From contig NZ_LGUR01000025.1 of the NCBI RefSeq assembly GCF_001270495.1, forward strand, positions 78,098 to 142,097: a stretch of 64,000 nucleotides of DNA. Reading direction: 5' to 3'. Below the pieces are notes generated by a model that ran no database searches, was not told the origin of the DNA, and was given only the letters and a program-made list of their open reading frames with translations. The position numbers and the translations under genes are program-made. Source of the stretch: Streptomyces viridochromogenes (GTDB lineage Bacteria; Actinomycetota; Actinomycetes; Streptomycetales; Streptomycetaceae). Position 1 is the first letter of the stretch; each line of letters opens with the position of its first letter. Below are positions 49,889 to 57,923 of the stretch, piece after piece.

Positions 49889-50155
49889 ATGGATCAGATA
49901 ACAGTGCGCAGCAGGGCGAGGGTCCCTGCGATCACCTGCGGGAGCAACGCGACCAGTTCGCGTCTCGACCGCCATCTCTCGGTGCTGGCGGGTCCCGCCG
50001 TGCCGCAGAGGGAAGCGGCCGAGGCGACCTCGCTGATGCGTGAGCTGACCAGCCGTGACACCACGCAGCGCAGTGACCGGGGTGCGCGGGTTCGCCGTGT
50101 CTCGCTCTTCGCCCCGCTGCGTAGGCTCCGCCGTTCGCTGTTCGGCGGCCGCTGA
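49889..50155 (+). CDS. Small basic hypothetical protein
   Basis: 88 aa, no recognised domain. It begins MDQITVRSRARVPAITCGSN and ends with a strongly basic RRVSLFAPLRRLRRSLFGGR, suggesting nucleic-acid or membrane association. Similar short proteins occur in other Streptomyces, from memory. ATG 49889 with GGGGAG nine bases upstream. No partner gene is coupled; it lies between rskA and the ABC exporter and ends before an inverted repeat that may terminate both. Confidence 0.6.
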   Translation: MDQITVRSRARVPAITCGSNATSSRLDRHLSVLAGPAVPQREAAEATSLMRELTSRDTTQRSDRGARVRRVSLFAPLRRLRRSLFGGR

Positions 50156-50333
50156 GCCGCACCTGCGACCCTCGAACGACCTCGAAAGCCCGCGCTCGGC
50201 AGCTCACCCGTCCCGGAGCCGTACCACGCTGTCCCCGTCCGTCATCCCCACGGCAGGCAGCGGTGGCCCGGAGGGCTACCTGAGCGCGGGCACGTTCCCC
50301 ACCCCACCCACCACCCCGCTCTTCGGCCCGCGT

Positions 50334-50375
50334 CCCTTGCGTAACAGGTGTGTCACGAGGTCGGTCACGCAAGGG
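50334..50375. terminator. Inverted repeat between the 88-aa gene and the ABC exporter operon
   Basis: Perfect 9-bp arms CCCTTGCGT (50334-50342) and ACGCAAGGG (50367-50375) with a 24-nt loop, between converging genes. The long loop is unusual, so an operator is an alternative. Confidence 0.5.
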
Positions 50376-50405
50376 AGTTGACGGGCACTCGGCACGCGGT
50401 GATCG

Positions 50406-51185
50406 TCACTCGCCGCGCGCGTACCGGCGTACGGCGAGCGGCGCGAACACCGCGAGCAGTACCGCGCACCACGCCAGCGACCCGGCGACGGGATGGGCGA
50501 CCGGCCAGGCGGCGCCGTCCGGCACGGGCGCGTTGCCGAAGAGGTCGCGCAGGGCCATGGTGACCGCGCTGATCGGATTCCACTCGGCGAGCGTGCGCAG
50601 CCAGCCCGGCAGACCCTCGGTCGGAATGTACGCGTTGGACAGCAGCGGCAGAATGAAGGTCGCCCCGCCCAGCTGACCGGCGGCCTCCTCGTTCCGGGTC
50701 AGCAGTCCGAGGAATATCCCGACCCACGCCGTCGCGAACCGGAACAGCAGCAACAGCGCCAACGCGCCCACGGCTTCGAGCGCCGACCCCTCGATCCGCC
50801 AGCCCACCGCGAGTCCGACCAGCAGGAAGGGCACGGTCCCGGCGGCGGTGACGACGAGATCCGCGGCCGCCTGTCCCAGCGGTACGGCGGCCCGGCTCAC
50901 CGGCAGCGTCCGGAAGCGGTCCATCACGCCCCGGTGCGTGTCCTGGGCGGCCTGGAACATGCCGGTCATCAGCCCGTTCGCCGCGGTCGCCACCAGCAGA
51001 CCGGGCACCAGGAAGGACCGGTACTCCGCGCCGGGCATCGCGAGGGCGCTGCCGAAGACGTAGCCGAAGAACAGCAGCATGGTGATCGGCATGGTCTGGG
51101 TCAGGATCAGCAGCCCCGGGTTGTTCCGGATCCGCAGCAGCTGACGGCCCAGCATCGCGCCGCCGTCGTACGCCAGGGTGCTCAT
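50406..51185 (-). CDS. ABC-2-type permease, DrrB-like
   Basis: 259 aa, about six membrane helices. ABC2_membrane features: MPITMLLFFGYVFGSAL, YRSFLVPGLLVATAANGLMTGMFQAAQDTHRGVMDRFRTLPVSRAAVPLGQ (the typical cytoplasmic loop) and NPISAVTMALRDLFGN. This resembles the daunorubicin exporter DrrB. The ATG overlaps the ATPase stop by 4 nt, so the two form one exporter. Probable role: efflux of a hydrophobic compound or antibiotic, controlled by the divergent TetR. Confidence 0.92.
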   Translation of the reverse strand: MSTLAYDGGAMLGRQLLRIRNNPGLLILTQTMPITMLLFFGYVFGSALAMPGAEYRSFLVPGLLVATAANGLMTGMFQAAQDTHRGVMDRFRTLPVSRAAVPLGQAAADLVVTAAGTVPFLLVGLAVGWRIEGSALEAVGALALLLLFRFATAWVGIFLGLLTRNEEAAGQLGGATFILPLLSNAYIPTEGLPGWLRTLAEWNPISAVTMALRDLFGNAPVPDGAAWPVAHPVAGSLAWCAVLLAVFAPLAVRRYARGE

Positions 51186-52153
51186 GCCGCACGCTCCTCT
51201 TCCTGGGTGTCCTGGGTCTCCTGAGCTTCCTGGGTGAGTCGCAGGAACGCGTCGTCGAGAGTCGGTGGTTTGAGGCTGGCGTCCAGCAACGGCACGCCCG
51301 CCGCGTCGAGTTCGCGCACCAGACGGGGGAGCGTGAGCGTGGCGTCCCGGGTGACCGCGGCGACGGCGCGCCGCTCATGGTCGAACGACGGCTCCGCGCC
51401 GGTGAGTTGATCCAGTACGGCCGCCGCCTTCACCAGCACGTCCGGGTCGGTGACGACGACCTCGACATGTGCGCCGATGACCGACTTGAACTGGGCGGGC
51501 GAACCCGTGTGCGCGACCCGGCCCCGGTCCACCAGGGCGATGTCGTCGGCGAGTTGGTCGGCCTCCTCCAGATACTGCGTGGTCAGCAGCACCGTCGTGC
51601 CGTCGGCGGTCAGCTCCCGTACGCAGTCCCAGATCCGGTTGCGGCTGGCGGGGTCGAGGCCGGTCGTGGGCTCGTCCAGGAACAGCACCTCGGGGCGGCG
51701 GACGAGACTCGCCGCGAGGTCGAGGCGGCGCCGCATCCCGCCCGAGTAGGTGGACGCCGGCCGGTCGGCCGCCTCGGCCAGTCCGAAGCGGTCCAGGAGC
51801 TCGCCGGCCCGCCCGGCCGGCCCGCGGACCCGGTGCAGCCGGGCGAACAGCTGGAGGTTCTGGCGGCCGGTGAGGTCGCCGTCCACCGAGGCGTACTGGC
51901 CGGTGACGCCGATGCTGCCGCGGACGGCGTCCGGGTCGCGGAGCAGGTCGTGCCCGGCCACTCGGGCCGAGCCGGCGTCCGGGCGCAGCAGCGTGGTGAG
52001 GAGGCGTACCGCCGTCGTCTTGCCCGCGCCGTTGGGGCCGAGGAGGCCGCAGACGGTGCCCTGCGCGACGGCCAGATCGAGTCCGCGCAGGGCGTGGACC
52101 TCGCCGAACCGCTTCTCCAGGCCTTCACTAAGTACAGCGTACGTAGAAGTCAT
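51182..52153 (-). CDS. ABC transporter ATPase, DrrA-like
   Basis: 323 aa. Walker A GLLGPNGAGKTT, Q-loop GQYASVDGDLTGRQNL, signature YSGGMRRRLDLA, Walker B VLFLDEPTTGLDP, H-switch region TTVLLTTQYLEEAD, and the C-terminal DrrA domain. It energises the permease encoded next. ATG 52153 (MTSTYAVLSEG) is chosen; an upstream frame start lies in the operator region. Codons 3-8 themselves overlap a second copy of the palindrome found in the promoter. Confidence 0.93.
   Translation of the reverse strand: MTSTYAVLSEGLEKRFGEVHALRGLDLAVAQGTVCGLLGPNGAGKTTAVRLLTTLLRPDAGSARVAGHDLLRDPDAVRGSIGVTGQYASVDGDLTGRQNLQLFARLHRVRGPAGRAGELLDRFGLAEAADRPASTYSGGMRRRLDLAASLVRRPEVLFLDEPTTGLDPASRNRIWDCVRELTADGTTVLLTTQYLEEADQLADDIALVDRGRVAHTGSPAQFKSVIGAHVEVVVTDPDVLVKAAAVLDQLTGAEPSFDHERRAVAAVTRDATLTLPRLVRELDAAGVPLLDASLKPPTLDDAFLRLTQEAQETQDTQEEERAA
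52129..52145. promoter_or_regulatory. Second TetR operator candidate, inside the ATPase coding start
   Basis: TAAGTAC-AGC-GTACGTA differs from a perfect palindrome at one position and matches the promoter palindrome in both GTAC cores. It is 43 bp centre to centre from the first site, about four helical turns. Confidence 0.6.
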
Positions 52154-52171
52154 GGGTCGACCATAGCGCAC

Positions 52172-52188
52172 TACGTACGGTGTACGTA
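52172..52188. promoter_or_regulatory. Primary TetR operator candidate in the divergent promoter
   Basis: Perfect palindrome TACGTAC-GGT-GTACGTA, 29 nt before the tetR ATG and 18 nt before the ATPase ATG on the other strand. Confidence 0.7.
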
Positions 52189-52216
52189 ACTAGGATGGTG
52201 TGCGAGGTGATGATCG

Positions 52217-52933
52217 ATGGCGGGCAAGGCGGCCGAGCCGCAAGTGATCTGGGCGCGTCCCGAGCGGACCGGGCGTGGCCCCAGGCCCGCGTTCACTCGT
52301 GCGGACATCGCGGCGGCGGCGGTGCGGATCGCCGACACCGGCGGGCTGGAGGCCGTGTCCATGCGGCATGTCGCGGCCGAGCTGGGCTGCGGGACGATGT
52401 CGCTGTACAACTACGTCCCCCGCAAGGAGGACCTCTACGAGCTGATGATCGACGCGATCGGTGCCGAGCACGACATCCGGGAGCCCTCGGGCGACTGGCG
52501 TGCCGACATGATCCGCAACGCGCAGGAGACCCGGGCCATCATGCACCGGCACACCTGGGTGCCGCGGCTGATGTCAGGGGTGTACGGCTTCAGCCCCAAC
52601 ACCCTGCGCTACCTGGAGCACTGCCTGGCCTGTCTCGAACCGCTCGACGTGTCCTACAGCGTGAAGATAGAGCTGGTCGCGCTGCTCAACGGCGTCGTGA
52701 CGACGTACACCGCGAACGAGATCGCCACCGCCGAGCGTACTCGTGCCATGCCCTGGTCCGAGGAGGAGGAGAACGCGGTCCGCATCGCCTACCTGGGCAG
52801 CCAGGTCGCCACCGGCAAGTACCCGCGCCTCGCCGCGGCCTTCATGGCGGACAGCGGGCCGATCGACCTGGAGGCGGTGTTCAGACGGGCGCTCGAACGG
52901 GTCCTTGACGCCTTCGACCCCGGCCCGCGTTAG
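52217..52933 (+). CDS. TetR-family repressor, probable regulator of the ABC exporter
   Basis: 238 aa. The N-terminal HTH is FTRADIAAAAVRIADTGGLEAVSMRHVAAELGCGTMSLYNYVPRKEDLYELMIDA. The ligand-binding domain (TetR_C_1-like) spans the rest, with LEHCLACLEPLDVSYSVKIELVALLNGVVTTYTANEIATAERT. It is divergent from drrAB-like genes and flanked by two palindromic sites, so it is likely their repressor and an autoregulator. GAGG precedes the ATG. Its stop codon overlaps by four bases the stop of the convergent type-ISP-like gene. Confidence 0.92.
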   Translation: MAGKAAEPQVIWARPERTGRGPRPAFTRADIAAAAVRIADTGGLEAVSMRHVAAELGCGTMSLYNYVPRKEDLYELMIDAIGAEHDIREPSGDWRADMIRNAQETRAIMHRHTWVPRLMSGVYGFSPNTLRYLEHCLACLEPLDVSYSVKIELVALLNGVVTTYTANEIATAERTRAMPWSEEEENAVRIAYLGSQVATGKYPRLAAAFMADSGPIDLEAVFRRALERVLDAFDPGPR

Positions 52934-54087
52934 ATCAGCGCGAGTTGCCCCTCCGGTCCCTCCTCGTGCCCGTCCAGCACCGACGCCGGCCTGCGGGCCG
53001 GCTCCGGGACCGGCAGGACGCCGGCCTTGTGCAGGTCGGTTGCCGTGATGGGGGACGTCGACTCGGGGCCAGGCGGCTGGAGTTCGGGTGACTCCGGTTC
53101 CGCGAGCAGGGCCAGGACCGTGATCAGCTCCAGCAGTTCCGATGTCCACGGCTGCGGCCAGGTCGCCGGGCGGATCGCCGCCAGCGTGCCCGGTTCCGGC
53201 TCGGCGGTGCGCGCCGTGAACCACTGCTCCAGGATCCGCACGCCACCCACCTCGAAGTCCCAGGCCCGCGGCGGCACCGGCGAGATACGGCCCTCGTCGA
53301 GGTGGAGGGTCTCCTCGTCACGGTCGTAGTGCAGGGTGAGCGGGCGGGAGGGGAGCGGAGCGCGGACGTACGGGCGGCGGCCTCCCGGCAGCTTCGGGCG
53401 GTCACCGTCGCGGCGCATCAGCCAGAGCAGGCGGCGGCCCGACTCCACGCCGCGTGACCAGAGGCCGGGGTCCTCCGTGAGCGGGACGGTGAGGTCGGGG
53501 CGGGCGGCGGACAGGATCCAGGCGAGGACGTCCGCGGGCGTGGGGCAGTGGCCCAGCCGGGCGGCCAGGTGCTTCAGCAGGCCCGGGGCGAGGTTGGGTT
53601 CCTCGGCCCCCGGACGGCGGTACAGGGGGCGGACGCGGCCCGGGCGGAGCAGGGGGAGCAGCGAGGTCGCCAGCAGCGGGGCGTCGGGCGTCTCCAGGAC
53701 GAAGACCTGGTGTTCGTCCGCCACTCGCCACAGCTCGGGGCGGGCCGCGTCGATCAGGCGGTGGTCGGGGATCAGCCACTGTTCGTCGAAGGGGGCGCGC
53801 AGGACGCGTACCGGCTCCGGGCAGGGGCCGGTGGCGCGGATCAGCTTCTCCGTGCCCGCGGACCCGCCGGGCAGCTGACCGACCGCCGAGTGCAGCGTGC
53901 GGGAGCGCGACGGCTCCAGCAGGGCCTCCCGGTCCGGGCCCTCGGCCTTCACGAAGGCGTCCCAGCGGGCTTTCAGGGACGCCGCGTCGGGGCCCGTCGG
54001 CCACCCCCGGCCGAGCCGCGGCGGTGCGACGGACCACGGCATGAGGTCCGCCAGCAGCGGAGCGTCGTCGTGCGTCACGCTCGGCAT
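52930..54087 (-). CDS. Standalone type ISP restriction/modification-like protein
   Basis: 385 aa. The segments FDEQWLIPDHRLIDAARPELWRV, RPLYRRPGAEEPNLAPGL and FEVGGVRILEQWF are, as far as I remember, those of the proteins that automated annotation calls type ISP restriction/modification enzyme in Streptomyces. They match the region after the methylase domain of LlaGI-like enzymes, which reads the DNA target. No helicase motifs, no nuclease motif and no N6-adenine methylase NPPY are present, and no partner genes are adjacent. It may therefore bind DNA or have an unrelated role. ATG 54087. Confidence 0.75.
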   Translation of the reverse strand: MPSVTHDDAPLLADLMPWSVAPPRLGRGWPTGPDAASLKARWDAFVKAEGPDREALLEPSRSRTLHSAVGQLPGGSAGTEKLIRATGPCPEPVRVLRAPFDEQWLIPDHRLIDAARPELWRVADEHQVFVLETPDAPLLATSLLPLLRPGRVRPLYRRPGAEEPNLAPGLLKHLAARLGHCPTPADVLAWILSAARPDLTVPLTEDPGLWSRGVESGRRLLWLMRRDGDRPKLPGGRRPYVRAPLPSRPLTLHYDRDEETLHLDEGRISPVPPRAWDFEVGGVRILEQWFTARTAEPEPGTLAAIRPATWPQPWTSELLELITVLALLAEPESPELQPPGPESTSPITATDLHKAGVLPVPEPARRPASVLDGHEEGPEGQLALI

Positions 54088-54113
54088 CGTACGACCTGTC
54101 CGCGACACGCGGG

Positions 54114-54863
54114 TCAGTTGGCCTCCAGGGTCACCGTGAAGGAGAAACGGTCGCCCCGGTAGTGGATGACCGCAACGTCCAGCACGCGCCCTTCCGCGTC
54201 GTACGTCACGCCGGTGTAGTGCAGAATCGGGCTCAGCAGCGGGACTTGGAGCAGCCGTGCCGTCTCCGGGTCGGCCAGACGGGCCTCGACCGTGTCCGTG
54301 ATGCGGCTGATGTCCGCCCCGACGGCATCCCGCAGCACCTTGGTCATCGGCCAGCGGACGAGATCGTCGAGGTCGATGCGCGCGGCCAGTTCGGGGCGGA
54401 CGTAGTTCCGGGCGTGGTTGGTCGGCTCGCCCGTCTTGTCGTCGCTGCGCAGGCGGTGGTACGTCGCCACCTCGTCGATGTCCGGGAAGAACTCGGCGAC
54501 TTCGGCGGGCACGGGTTCCCTGCCGTGCTCCAGCAGCTCCGTCACCATGCCGGACTGCTGCGCCACGATCGCGTCCACCGAGCCGAGCAGCCGCACGGGG
54601 GCGCCCCGTCGGACGTCCGGCTCGATGAACGTGCCCCGTCTGCGGTGGCGCGTGATCAGGCCCTCGTCCTCCAGTTCCTTCAGCGCCTGCCGCATGGTCA
54701 GCACGCTCACGCCGTAGTGCTCCGCCAACTGCTCCTCGGTGGGCAGCCGCAGGGGGTCCTGCGGCCGGCGGCCGAGTATCGAGGCGCGCAGCGACTGCGA
54801 CACCTGGTACCAGAGCGGCAGCTTGCGGTTCAGGACGATGGAGTCCGGGGCGAAGGAGGTCAC
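54114..54863 (-). CDS. GntR-family regulator, HutC/UTRA subfamily
   Basis: 249 aa. Winged HTH: LPLWYQVSQSLRASILGRRPQDPLRLPTEEQLAEHYGVSVLTMRQALKELEDEGLITRHRRRGTFI. The UTRA effector domain follows (about 95-245), ending VLDVAVIHYRGDRFSFTVTLEAN. GTG 54863 is 27 nt downstream of the hmgA stop in the same direction, so it is probably cotranscribed and may regulate homogentisate catabolism, with a pathway intermediate as the likely effector. Confidence 0.9.
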   Translation of the reverse strand: MTSFAPDSIVLNRKLPLWYQVSQSLRASILGRRPQDPLRLPTEEQLAEHYGVSVLTMRQALKELEDEGLITRHRRRGTFIEPDVRRGAPVRLLGSVDAIVAQQSGMVTELLEHGREPVPAEVAEFFPDIDEVATYHRLRSDDKTGEPTNHARNYVRPELAARIDLDDLVRWPMTKVLRDAVGADISRITDTVEARLADPETARLLQVPLLSPILHYTGVTYDAEGRVLDVAVIHYRGDRFSFTVTLEAN

Positions 54864-54890
54864 GGGGCCATCCGTACCGGTCGGGGATCT

Positions 54891-56243
54891 CTACTGCAAG
54901 GGGCGGAAGTGGCGCTCCAGGCTCTGCCAGACGTCGTCGTAGCGCTGTTGCAGGTGCTCCGCACCGGCCGCCTGCGCGGTGAGCGTCACCGGCCAGCGGG
55001 TCTCGAACATGAAGGCCAGCCCGTCGTCGATCTTCTGCGGCTTCAGCTCGGCCGCGCTCGCCCGGTCGAACGTCTCCCGGTCGGGGCCGTGCGCCGACAT
55101 CATGTTGTGCAGCGAGCCACCGCCGGGCACGAAGCCCTCCGCCTTCGCGTCGTAGGCGCCCTCGACCAGGCCCATGTACTCGCTCATCACGTTCCGGTGG
55201 AAGTACGGCGGCCGGAAGGTGTCCTCGCCCACCAGCCAGCGCGGCGCGAACACCACGAAGTCGACGCCGGCCAGACCCGGGGTGTCGGACGGGGACGTCA
55301 GCACCGTGAAGATCGACGGGTCGGGGTGGTCGTAGGAGATGGTGCCGATCACATTGAAACGGCGCAGGTCATAGATGTACGGCACATGGTTGCCGTGCCA
55401 GGCGACCACGTCGAGCGGTGAGTGGTCGTAGGTCGCCGTCCAGAGGTTGCCGCAGAACTTGTTGACCACCTCCACCGGCCCCTCGACGTCCTCGTACGCG
55501 GCGACCGGCGCCCGGAAGTCGCGGGCGTTGGCGAGTCCGTTGGCGCCGATCGGGCCGAGGTCGGGGAGGTGGAAGGGGGCCCCATAGTTCTCGCACACAT
55601 AACCCCGGGCCGAGGCATCCAGTAGCTCCACACGGAAGCGCACCCCACGCGGAATCAGGGCCACATGTGCCGGCTCCACATGCAGTAGCCCGAACTCCGT
55701 GTGCAGCAGCAGTCCGCCGCGTTCCGGCACGATCAGCAGCTCGCCGTCCGCGTCGCTGAAGACGCGGTCCATGGAGGAGTTGGCGTGATACAGGTGCACG
55801 GCCATGCCGGTGCGCTGGGTCGCGTCGCCGTTGCCGCCCAGGGTCCACAGGCCGGCGAGGAAGTCGGTCCCGGGCGCGGGCTCGGGCCTGGGGTTCCAGC
55901 GCAGCCGGTTCGGATCCGGCACGGTCTCCGTGAAGGGCGCCGTACGGATCGCGCCGTTGTCGGTGCGGGTGAAAGCCGGGTGCGCGGCCGACGGGTGGAT
56001 GCGGTACAGCCACGAGCGGCGGTTGTGTGCCCGCGGTTCGGTGAACGCCGTGCCGCTCAGCTGCTCTGCGTAGAGGCCCAGCGGGGCGCGCTGGGGTGAG
56101 TTGCGACCCTCGGGGAGGGCGCCGGGCACCGCCTCCGAGCTGTGCTCGTTGCCGAAACCGGAGAGGTAGGTCAGCCCTTCGGCGGTCTTCCGCGCTCCCC
56201 CACGCTCGAACACGCTCGCGCGGGAGGTGCCCCCATCGCTCAT
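54891..56243 (-). CDS. hmgA: Homogentisate 1,2-dioxygenase
   Basis: 450 aa. Opens the aromatic ring of homogentisate to maleylacetoacetate, in tyrosine/phenylalanine catabolism, using Fe(II) and O2. Iron ligands are H349 and E355 ([15 protein letters not shown]) and H385 (SAHGPDRE). The conserved N-terminal [23 protein letters not shown] is present. The first 23 residues ([20 protein letters not shown]) precede the usual start of similarity and include the product of a short repeated DNA element. No fumarylacetoacetase or maleylacetoacetate isomerase gene is adjacent. Confidence 0.96.
   Translation of the reverse strand: MSDGGTSRASVFERGGARKTAEGLTYLSGFGNEHSSEAVPGALPEGRNSPQRAPLGLYAEQLSGTAFTEPRAHNRRSWLYRIHPSAAHPAFTRTDNGAIRTAPFTETVPDPNRLRWNPRPEPAPGTDFLAGLWTLGGNGDATQRTGMAVHLYHANSSMDRVFSDADGELLIVPERGGLLLHTEFGLLHVEPAHVALIPRGVRFRVELLDASARGYVCENYGAPFHLPDLGPIGANGLANARDFRAPVAAYEDVEGPVEVVNKFCGNLWTATYDHSPLDVVAWHGNHVPYIYDLRRFNVIGTISYDHPDPSIFTVLTSPSDTPGLAGVDFVVFAPRWLVGEDTFRPPYFHRNVMSEYMGLVEGAYDAKAEGFVPGGGSLHNMMSAHGPDRETFDRASAAELKPQKIDDGLAFMFETRWPVTLTAQAAGAEHLQQRYDDVWQSLERHFRPLQ
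56194..56234. repeat. Short dispersed repeat inside the hmgA N-terminus
   Basis: On the minus strand GGGGGCACCTCCC ... CGTGGGGGAGC resembles a short element I recall in many Streptomyces genomes. It reads in frame as [14 protein letters not shown], seemingly an insertion between the start codon and the conserved dioxygenase sequence. Confidence 0.5.
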
Positions 56244-56285
56244 GATCGCTCCTTCGAGATCTGATTCCTATGCTTCACCGTAGGA

Positions 56286-56299
56286 TTGCGGTTTCGCAA
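56286..56299. promoter_or_regulatory. Palindrome TTGCG-GTTT-CGCAA upstream of hmgA
   Basis: Perfect 5-bp arms plus a further CGCAA at 56301-56305. It lies 43-56 nt before the hmgA ATG on the minus strand and about 107 nt before the divergent lipoprotein gene. Candidate site for the GntR or the TetR encoded nearby. Confidence 0.4.
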
Positions 56300-56405
56300 G
56301 CGCAAGAGATCCGCGGTACCTCCCCTGTGAGGACGACGAGAACCGGACGCGAACCAGACTTGAGGGGGATCCGGCTGTCCGGACCGGTGTTCTATTCTCC
56401 CGGGC

Positions 56406-57020
56406 ATGTCGTGGACGCGGACCCTGCTCGCCGCGCTCGTGGTCTGTGTCCTGCTGCTGACCGGAACCGTGGGCTGCGGCTCCGGTGCTGCCCGGGACCA
56501 GGGAGAGAACGCGGCGTCGCCCTCCCCGGTGGGCAAGGTCCTCGACGACACCGACGACGACGGACGGCACTACCGCGAGGTGGACGAGGGCGAGGCGCCC
56601 GAGGTCGGCATCGAGGTGCAGCCGGACCCGGACGGCCGCGGCAGCTGGGACGTACGGCTGACCGTCCGCAACTTCCGTTTCTCGCCCGCCGGCGCGGGGG
56701 CGCGGGCGGTGGCCGGGCGCGGCCTCGCGTACCTCTTCGTGGACGACCGCCTCGTCACCAAGCTGCGCACCCCCGGATACCGCCTCCCGGCCGACCTCGT
56801 CCCGCGCGGCACGCATCAGGTCACCGCGCGCCTGTACGCCGACGACGGCACGGTGTGGGTCGTGGGCGACAGCCCGGTCGAGAGCACGGCGGACATCACG
56901 GCGTCGGAAGCGGAGGCGACCGTGACGCCGTCACCGTCCGCCGCGGCGCTGAGTGTGCCGGGTGCCCGTCTCCGTACTGGGGGTCGATGTTCCCCGGACC
57001 GAGCCGGAAAGGCATCATGA
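56406..57020 (+). CDS. Secreted lipoprotein of unknown function
   Basis: 204 aa. A lipoprotein signal peptide (TRTLLAALVVCVLLLTGTVGC) has a lipobox T-V-G-C at C24, then a Gly/Ser-rich linker. The mature domain (VGIEVQPDPDGRGSWDVRLTVRNFRFSPAG ... RGLAYLFVDDRLVTKLRTPGYRLP) looks beta-rich and its C-terminal part is Pro/Ser-rich, with no family recognised. ATG 56406, with a -10-like TATTCT nine bases upstream and no ribosome-binding site. Its stop overlaps the start of the TetR gene (ATGA), so the two are coupled. Confidence 0.75.
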   Translation: MSWTRTLLAALVVCVLLLTGTVGCGSGAARDQGENAASPSPVGKVLDDTDDDGRHYREVDEGEAPEVGIEVQPDPDGRGSWDVRLTVRNFRFSPAGAGARAVAGRGLAYLFVDDRLVTKLRTPGYRLPADLVPRGTHQVTARLYADDGTVWVVGDSPVESTADITASEAEATVTPSPSAAALSVPGARLRTGGRCSPDRAGKAS

Positions 57021-57631
57021 AGACCGTGCCCAACCCAGAAACGCTACGCCGGGCGCCCGTGCAGCGGCGCAGCGCCGAACGGCTCACCAGGATCCTCGAC
57101 GCCTGCGCCGACCTCCTCGACGAGGTCGGCTACGACGACCTGAGCACCCGGGCCGTCGCCCAGCGCGCCGGCGTCCCCATCGGCTCCGTCTACCGGTTCT
57201 TCGGCAACAAGCGCCAGATGGCCGACGCCCTCGCCCAGCGCAACCTGGAGCGCTACACCGCCCGCGTCACCGAGCGCCTGAAGGAGGCCGGTGACGGAGG
57301 CTGGCAGGTGGCGATGGACGCCGTACTCGACGAGTACCTCGCCATGAAGCGCACCGCGCCCGGGTTCTCCCTCGTCGACTTCGGCAACCAGATCCCCGTC
57401 GGCACCCGGGGCGAGCCCAACACCCGCGTCGCCGACCGCCTCACCGACCTGCTCTCCGGCTACCTCGGCCGCGAACCGGACGACGACCTGCGCCGCACCT
57501 TCCTCATCGCCGTCGAAACCGCCGACACCCTGGTCCACCTCGCCTTCCGGATGGCCCCGGAGGGCGACGACCGGATCATCGAGGAGGCACGGGAGATGCT
57601 GCGGGCGTATCTCGCGCGCGTGCTGGACTGA
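57017..57631 (+). CDS. TetR-family transcriptional regulator
   Basis: 204 aa. HTH: SAERLTRILDACADLLDEVGYDDLSTRAVAQRAGVPIGSVYRFFGNKRQMADALAQRNLERY, with the C-terminal effector domain ending REMLRAYLARVLD. The preceding KTVPNPETLRRAPVQRR is a basic N-arm. ATG 57017 overlaps the lipoprotein stop. This coupling suggests that it regulates the lipoprotein gene or the divergent hmgA; the target is not settled. GGAAAGG precedes the ATG. Confidence 0.88.
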   Translation: MKTVPNPETLRRAPVQRRSAERLTRILDACADLLDEVGYDDLSTRAVAQRAGVPIGSVYRFFGNKRQMADALAQRNLERYTARVTERLKEAGDGGWQVAMDAVLDEYLAMKRTAPGFSLVDFGNQIPVGTRGEPNTRVADRLTDLLSGYLGREPDDDLRRTFLIAVETADTLVHLAFRMAPEGDDRIIEEAREMLRAYLARVLD

Positions 57632-57672
57632 CGGCGTCACGCTGCCGGGTCCGGACCGCCGGCCGTGCGGGC

Positions 57673-57773
57673 CGGTAGCTGTGTGGGCCCGGTAGCCGTG
57701 CGGGCCCGGCAGTCGTGCGGGCCCGGTAGCCGTGCGGGCCCGGCAGTCGTGCGGGCCCGGCATCCGTACGCGG
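57673..57773. repeat. 17-bp tandem repeat array (5 full copies plus a partial sixth)
   Basis: Units at 57673, 57690, 57707, 57724 and 57741 are each 17 nt, alternating CGGTAGCCGTGCGGGCC and CGGCAGTCGTGCGGGCC types, with a partial sixth at 57758-57773. Each unit junction has GCCCG/CGGGC complementarity, so hairpins are possible. It lies between the TetR gene and the molybdopterin oxidoreductase gene; the latter's promoter must lie after it. Confidence 0.85.
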
Positions 57774-57923
57774 TCACCGCTGACGCCCGTCCAGGCGCCC
57801 CCCGACCGACGCCTCGCGGATTTCCGACCTCACCCCCGGTGAGGACTCCCCTCCCGGCATACCGGTCGGTATGCTCGGCCCTGAACCGCGCGCCATCGTT
57901 GCCCGCCACCTCCGGGAGGACCC

